64,000 bases of DNA from DATKZM01 sp035527975. Lineage in GTDB: Bacteria; Pseudomonadota; Alphaproteobacteria; JAPULJ01. The first letter of the stretch is position 1. Each line of letters opens with the position of its first letter. Positions 59,421 through 64,000 of this stretch are shown here, piece by piece. The position numbers were made by a program, and so were the translations under genes. Under the pieces are notes generated by a model, which did not search any database, was not told the origin of the DNA, and worked only from the letters and a program-made list of their open reading frames with translations. The stretch is taken from the NCBI GenBank assembly GCA_035527975.1, contig DATKZM010000049.1, forward strand, positions 13,648 through 77,647, in the 5' to 3' direction.

Positions 59421-61763
59421 ATGACGAGCATCAAGAATGCGCCGAAGGGCCGCTCATTTGCGCAGAGATGGGGCGAGTGGATGATCCGCTACCGCTGGCC
59501 CGCGCTGGTGTTCTGCGTCCTGGTGGCTATGGCGGCGGCGACCGGCGGTCAGCGCCTGACATTCGCCAATAACTACCGGGTCTTCTTCAGTGGTGAAAAT
59601 CCCGAACTGGTCGCCTATGAGGCGGTTCAGCGCATCTTTTCCAAGAACGACAACATCCTGTTCGTCGTCACGCCAAAGTCGGGCAAGGTCTTCACGCCCG
59701 AGGCGCTGACCGCGGTCGAAGCGCTGACCAAGCGCGCCTGGAAGATCCCTTTTTCGCGGCGGGTCGATTCGGTGAGCAATTTCCAGTTCAGCCGCGCCCA
59801 GGGCGACGAGCTGATCGTCGGCGACTTGATCAGGAATGCGAGCGCCCGAGCGCCGGCCTATCTCGCCGCGCGCCGGGCCGAAGCGCTGCGCGAGCCGTTG
59901 TTGAAGAACCGGCTGATTTCGGCCACGACCCATGTGACCGGGATCAATGTGACGCTGCAGCTGCCGGACAACTCCAACGACGCGCCGACCGTGGCCGTGG
60001 CTTATGCCCGCGCCCTTGCCAAGCAGATCGAAGCCGCCCATCCGGCCATCTCGATCCGCATGACCGGCGTGACCCTGCTCAGCAATGCCTTCACCGAAAG
60101 CAGCCTCCAGGACGGCATGACACTGGTGCCGATCATGTTCGCCGTCCTGGTCCTGATCATGTGGCTGTTGCTGCGCTCGGTAGTCGGGGTCATTGGCACC
60201 GTTGTGGTGATTTTTCTTTCAGTTGGCACCGCGATGGGAGCGGCAGGCTATATGGGCGTGGCGCTGACCCCGCCCTCGGCGAGTGCGCCGATCATCATCA
60301 TGACGCTCGCGGTTGCCGATTCGATCCATTTCCTTGTGACCATGTTCTCCGAGATGCGGGCCGGCCGCGATCGCCGCGCGGCGATCGTGGAAAGCATGCG
60401 CATCAATATGCAACCGATCGTGCTGACCAGTATCACCACCGCCATCGGCTTTCTCAGCATGAATGCGAGCGACGCGCCGCCGTTCCACGACCTTGGCAAC
60501 ATCACCGCGATCGGCGTGATGGCGGCCCTTGCCTATTCCCTCATATTCCTGCCAGCCCTTGTCGCGATCGTGCCGGTGAAAGTGCGCGCCAGGGCAGGCA
60601 GCAAGGCCGCGCCGATGGATCGGCTTGCCGAGTTCGTCATAGCCAAGCGGCGGCCGCTGTTGTGGGGTATGACGACAGTGGTGGTGGTGCTGTGCGCTTT
60701 CATCCCGCGGATCGAGCTCGACGATCAGTTCGTGCGCTACTTCGACAAGAGCATCCAGTTCCGCGCCGATACCGACTACACCGAGGCAAACCTGACCGGG
60801 CTTTATCAGTTTGAATTTTCCGTCAAGGCCGGACCCAAGGGCGTCAGCGACCCGGTCTATCTGCGACGCCTCGACGCATTCGTGGCCTGGTTGCGCAGCC
60901 AACCCAAGATCGTTCATGTCAGCGGCTTGACCGACACCATGAAGCGGCTCAATCGGAACATGCATGCCGATGAGGCAGGGTGGTACAAACTGCCCGGCGA
61001 GCAGACGCTTGCGGCGCAATACTTGCTACTTTACGAAATGTCGTTGCCCTTCGGCCTCGACCTGACCGACACCATCGATATCGGCAAGACCGCAACCCGT
61101 GTCGTCGTCACCTTGAAGGATGTGAGCGCGGGCGAAATGCGCGAGATGGCCAAGACGTCCAACGCATGGATTGCCAAGAATTTTCCTGCCGAGATCAAAG
61201 CATCGGCGACCGGGGCCTCGCTCATGTTCGCCAATATCTCCGAGCGCAATATCAAAGGCATGTTGACCGGGACGATCCTTGCGCTGGTACTGATATCGGT
61301 CCTGCTGATCGTGGCCTTCCGTAGCCTGCGCTTCGGCCTGATCAGCCTGATCCCGAACCTGGTGCCCGCCGGCATGGCGTTCGGCGCCTGGGGGCTTCTG
61401 GTCGGTCAGGTCAACATGGCGGTCGCCGTTGTCGCGGCGCTGTCGCTCGGTATCGTGGTCGACGACACGATCCACTTTCTCAGCAAGTACCTGCGGGCGC
61501 GCCGCGAGCGCGGGGCCGATGCGCAGGACGCCGTGCGCTACGCGTTCTCGACCGTCGGAGTAGCCTTATCCGTGACGACGCTGATCCTGACCGCCGGCTT
61601 TATGATCCTCGCCCAATCGAGCTTCGCGCTGAATGCTGAGATGGGGCTCTTGACCGCGATCACAATCGTCATTGCACTTGCGGTCGATTTCCTGTTGCTG
61701 CCACCGATCCTGATCAAGATGGAAGGAAAAACCGATGACGCGACCGTTGCCGATCCGGCCTAA
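59421..61763 (+). CDS. MMPL/RND-family exporter, copy 2
   Basis: A 780-residue paralogue of the protein at 56209 with the same two-repeat topology. Cores are APIIIMTLAVADSIHFLVT and VVAALSLGIVVDDTIHFL. Shared peptides include WKIPFSRRVDSVSNF and LFFLPFGLDL-like segments (seen here as MSLPFGLDLTDTIDIGKTATR). The gene overlaps the LolA-like gene by 29 bp, so translation is coupled and the pair probably acts together in lipid export. Confidence 0.9.
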   Translation: MTSIKNAPKGRSFAQRWGEWMIRYRWPALVFCVLVAMAAATGGQRLTFANNYRVFFSGENPELVAYEAVQRIFSKNDNILFVVTPKSGKVFTPEALTAVEALTKRAWKIPFSRRVDSVSNFQFSRAQGDELIVGDLIRNASARAPAYLAARRAEALREPLLKNRLISATTHVTGINVTLQLPDNSNDAPTVAVAYARALAKQIEAAHPAISIRMTGVTLLSNAFTESSLQDGMTLVPIMFAVLVLIMWLLLRSVVGVIGTVVVIFLSVGTAMGAAGYMGVALTPPSASAPIIIMTLAVADSIHFLVTMFSEMRAGRDRRAAIVESMRINMQPIVLTSITTAIGFLSMNASDAPPFHDLGNITAIGVMAALAYSLIFLPALVAIVPVKVRARAGSKAAPMDRLAEFVIAKRRPLLWGMTTVVVVLCAFIPRIELDDQFVRYFDKSIQFRADTDYTEANLTGLYQFEFSVKAGPKGVSDPVYLRRLDAFVAWLRSQPKIVHVSGLTDTMKRLNRNMHADEAGWYKLPGEQTLAAQYLLLYEMSLPFGLDLTDTIDIGKTATRVVVTLKDVSAGEMREMAKTSNAWIAKNFPAEIKASATGASLMFANISERNIKGMLTGTILALVLISVLLIVAFRSLRFGLISLIPNLVPAGMAFGAWGLLVGQVNMAVAVVAALSLGIVVDDTIHFLSKYLRARRERGADAQDAVRYAFSTVGVALSVTTLILTAGFMILAQSSFALNAEMGLLTAITIVIALAVDFLLLPPILIKMEGKTDDATVADPA

Positions 61764-62562
61764 ACGCCGGGCCACCATTGCCGCGATCACGCTCAGTCTG
61801 GGAGTTCTAGGCGCTGCGGTGCCCGGCTCGGTTCTCGCCGAGTCGGCCGCCGCGAAGGGCCTCGCCATCGCTGTCGAAGCCGACAAACGCGATCTTGGCT
61901 GGGGCGACTCGCAGGCCAAGCTGGTGATGCTGCTGAAGAACTCGCAAGGCCAGTCCGCCAAACGGCAGATGCGGATGAGCCAGCTCGAAGGTTCCGCTGA
62001 CGGCGATAAGAGCATGATCGTCTTCGACTGGCCTAAGGACATTGACGGCACCGCGCTGCTCACCTGGAGCCACAAGACCGGCGACGACGACCAATGGCTG
62101 TTCTTGCCGGCGCTTCGCCGGGTAAAGCGCATCAGCTCGTCCAACAAGTCGGGCTCGTTCGTCGGCAGCGAGTTCTCTTACGAGGACCTGAGCAGCCAGG
62201 AGGTCGAGAAGTACAAGTATAAATACCTGCGTGACGAAGCCTGCGGAACGCTCCAGTGTTTTGTGATCGACCGGTATCCCGTCGATCCGCGTTCGGGCTA
62301 CACGCGCCAGGTGGCCTGGATCGACAAGACGGAATACCGCATCCAGAAAATCGACTACTACGACCGCAAGAGCTCCAAGCTGAAGACCCTGACGATGTCG
62401 GGGTACCGCAAATATCAGGGCAAATACTGGCGGGCGCATTTGCTGGTGATGGTCAATCACCAATCGGGCAAGAGCACCCAGCTTCAGTGGCAGGCGTACA
62501 AATTCCGCACCGGCCTCAAGGCTGGCGATTTCCGCCGTAACGCGCTGCGGCGCTCGCGCTAG
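61735..62562 (+). CDS. Outer-membrane lipoprotein-sorting (LolA-like) protein
   Basis: A 275-residue periplasmic protein. After a signal peptide (about residues 14-35, cleaved near VLAES) it has the LolA/LolB-like half-barrel of PF17131-type proteins: DLGWGDSQAKLVMLLKNSQG, FDWPKDIDGTALLTWSHKTG and DQWLFLPALRRVKRISSSNK, read in order. This family commonly partners MMPL exporters. Its start lies 29 bp inside the exporter gene, and the outer-membrane barrel gene follows 21 bp later. Confidence 0.9.
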   Translation: MTRPLPIRPKRRATIAAITLSLGVLGAAVPGSVLAESAAAKGLAIAVEADKRDLGWGDSQAKLVMLLKNSQGQSAKRQMRMSQLEGSADGDKSMIVFDWPKDIDGTALLTWSHKTGDDDQWLFLPALRRVKRISSSNKSGSFVGSEFSYEDLSSQEVEKYKYKYLRDEACGTLQCFVIDRYPVDPRSGYTRQVAWIDKTEYRIQKIDYYDRKSSKLKTLTMSGYRKYQGKYWRAHLLVMVNHQSGKSTQLQWQAYKFRTGLKAGDFRRNALRRSR

Positions 62563-62583
62563 GGGCAGGACCGGGGAAAGGTC

Positions 62584-63861
62584 ATGGTTCGGGGGCTGGC
62601 CAAGGTTGCAATGACGGCGGTGCTGATGGCCGGGCTGCTGGTGCAGCCGGTTGCCGGCGCGATGGCCGAGGCGCGCAAGGATGCGCCCAAGGACCCCTTC
62701 GACGGGCGGCTCAAGGTCTCCGGCAATGTCGGGCTGGAAGGGCGGTTGTTCACGCAATCGCCGCTTCATGCCAGCCAGAAGCGTGCGACCGTCTCGCTCG
62801 ATGGCGAGGTCGAGTTCGTCTACCGCTTCGAATCGGGCGACCGGTTTACCTTCAAGCCTTTCCTGCGCCTCGATTCGGCCGATGAGCGGCGCACCCATTG
62901 GGATATTCGCGAGGCGGCATTCCTGCTCCGGCTGCCCGGCGACGTCGAGCTGCGGGCCGGCGTCTCCAAGGTCTTTTGGGGGGTGGCGGAATCGAACCAT
63001 CTGATCGATATCATCAACCAGACCGATAGCGTCGAAGGCCCCGACGGCGAGGAAAAGCTGGGCCAGCCGATGGTCATGCTGACGCTGGCAAGGGACTGGG
63101 GCACGCTCGACCTCTTCGTGCTGCCCTGGTTTCGCGAGCGGACGTTTCCGGGGCGCAGCGGGCGGCTGCGGCCAACGCTGTACATCGATACGCGTAAGAC
63201 CCGCTACGAAAGCAGCCTGGAAGAGCGTCACCCCGATGTCGCGGTGCGGTTCAACAAGACGATCGGCAAGCTCGATTTCGATGTCGCTTATTTTTATGGA
63301 ACCAGCCGGGATCCGGCGTTGCTTCCGACCTTGCGGCCGAGCACCGGCGAGATCGTCCTGGTGCCGTTCTATCCGCTCATTCACCAGGCCAGCGTCGCCG
63401 CGCAGTACACGACCGGTCCCTGGCTGCTCAAATTCGAAGGGCTTTACCGGAACGGCCAGCCCGACGCCCGCGGCATTCGCGACGACTACGTGGCGGCGGT
63501 GGCGGGCTTTGAGTACACCTTCTATTCGATCTTCAAGACCAAGTCCGATCTCGGCGTGCTGGCCGAGTTTCTCTACGACCAGCGCGGCCGTAATGCGGCG
63601 ACGCCTTTCCAGAAGGATATCTTCGTGGGCCTGCGCTGGACCGCCAACGACGCGGAGGATACGACCGTGCTGGCTGGTGTGGTCCAGGACCTCGATGAGG
63701 GCGGTACGCGCGGGATCTTCGTGGAGGCGAGCCGGCGGCTCTCCGGCCAGCTGAAGCTCGAGCTCGAGGCGCGCTTCTTCAACAGCCGCACACCGCGGAA
63801 TATCTTCTTCGGCCTGCGCCGCGACGACTACGTTCAGGCAAAGCTGGTCTACAGTTTTTAG
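62584..63861 (+). CDS. Outer-membrane beta-barrel protein
   Basis: A 425-residue exported protein with a signal peptide (to about AMAEA), then alternating hydrophobic/polar strands and a terminal aromatic (AKLVYSF), the mark of BAM-inserted barrels. Strand-like segments include FTFKPFLRLDSAD, VELRAGVSKVFWGVAESNHL and LKLELEARFFNSRTP. It is co-directional with, and 21 bp after, the LolA-like gene. It may be the outer-membrane receiver or channel of the MMPL system, but no specific family is asserted. Confidence 0.82.
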   Translation: MVRGLAKVAMTAVLMAGLLVQPVAGAMAEARKDAPKDPFDGRLKVSGNVGLEGRLFTQSPLHASQKRATVSLDGEVEFVYRFESGDRFTFKPFLRLDSADERRTHWDIREAAFLLRLPGDVELRAGVSKVFWGVAESNHLIDIINQTDSVEGPDGEEKLGQPMVMLTLARDWGTLDLFVLPWFRERTFPGRSGRLRPTLYIDTRKTRYESSLEERHPDVAVRFNKTIGKLDFDVAYFYGTSRDPALLPTLRPSTGEIVLVPFYPLIHQASVAAQYTTGPWLLKFEGLYRNGQPDARGIRDDYVAAVAGFEYTFYSIFKTKSDLGVLAEFLYDQRGRNAATPFQKDIFVGLRWTANDAEDTTVLAGVVQDLDEGGTRGIFVEASRRLSGQLKLELEARFFNSRTPRNIFFGLRRDDYVQAKLVYSF

Positions 63862-63926
63862 TTCCCCGTGAACAACGCCCAACCGACTGATCTGTCATGG
63901 TTTTCCGGTGTGGTGAAGTAATCGAG

Positions 63927-63966
63927 ATTGCAAGGTTTCGGGTTTCTGGCTTCGGAACCTTGCAAT
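63927..63966 (+). terminator. Hairpin downstream of the barrel gene
   Basis: 11-bp arms ATTGCAAGGTT and AACCTTGCAAT (63927-63937, 63956-63966) with an 18-base loop lie about 65 bp after the stop codon. The T tract is weak, so this may be a terminator or simply a repeat arm. Confidence 0.45.
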
Positions 63967-64000
63967 AGTTTGCAGCCTTGGGGATTCCCAGAATCGGCGT

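Noticed and set aside
61807..63882. Minus-strand frame of 691 codons opposite the LolA-like and barrel genes
   Set aside because: It spans two real genes with signal peptides and shows no domain; it is a shadow of their codon bias.

Overview
The window is about 64 kb of GC-rich DNA, densely coded on both strands. It looks like an alphaproteobacterial chromosome, plausibly Rhodospirillales-like. The grounds are gene content and style: a large hopanoid (hpn) gene set, entericidin-type lipoproteins, a DUF882 protein, class III cyclase genes, and alphaproteobacterial-style GC-rich intergenic palindromes. No rRNA, tRNA, insertion sequence, phage or CRISPR array was recognised, and the exact taxon cannot be fixed from the sequence alone.

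Layout. (1) 1-2.4 kb: the 5' part of a membrane/[2Fe-2S] protein (probably a ferredoxin-adenylate cyclase) cut by the window edge, an alpha/beta hydrolase, and a 266-bp composite palindrome. (2) 2.4-14.3 kb: three genes that together make 2-aminoethylphosphonate (AEP). They are phnW (2422), a phosphonopyruvate decarboxylase (9566-10705) and a PEP mutase fused to a nucleotidyltransferase (12615-14285). They are interspersed with a methyltransferase, a GMC oxidoreductase, a Sel1 protein, three tandem entericidin-like mini-lipoproteins that are easily missed, an RDD protein and an ankyrin protein. (3) 14.8-25.1 kb: hpnM and hpnN (divergent), then a second nucleotidyltransferase, a CDP-alcohol phosphotransferase-like gene overlapping hpnA, and a second such gene, followed by ispH and hpnH. 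(4) 25.2-36.0 kb, minus strand: a cyclase/TPR protein, then hpnG, shc, hpnE, hpnD, hpnB, a PhyH-type dioxygenase and hpnC. (5) 36.2-42.4 kb: queuosine genes queA, tgt, queF and queG with small metabolic genes between them. (6) 42.4-48 kb: miscellaneous genes, including DUF2461, acyl-CoA dehydrogenase, a metallophosphoesterase and a di-haem cytochrome. (7) 48-56 kb, minus strand: a peptidoglycan module of FtsW/RodA-like protein, penicillin-binding protein, FHA protein and DUF882 protein. (8) 56-64 kb: two paralogous MMPL/RND exporters around a TetR regulator, then a LolA-like protein and an outer-membrane barrel.

How the genes fit together. hpnC, hpnD, hpnE and shc take farnesyl diphosphate to squalene and on to hopene; ispH supplies isoprenoid precursors; hpnH and hpnG add and trim the adenosyl side chain; hpnN and hpnM move hopanoids through the envelope. 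The same neighbourhood encodes a full route from PEP to AEP, two candidate CMP-activating enzymes, two CDP-alcohol phosphotransferase-like proteins and a dioxygenase resembling AEP hydroxylases. One CDP-alcohol gene is translationally coupled to hpnA. The strongest hypothesis is a phosphonolipid pathway, possibly one that decorates hopanoids with a phosphonate head group. Both CDP-alcohol proteins lack the last Asp of the family motif, which is unusual and testable. The FHA-PBP-FtsW-DUF882 cluster and the MMPL-TetR-MMPL-LolA-barrel cluster are two further envelope systems worth attention.
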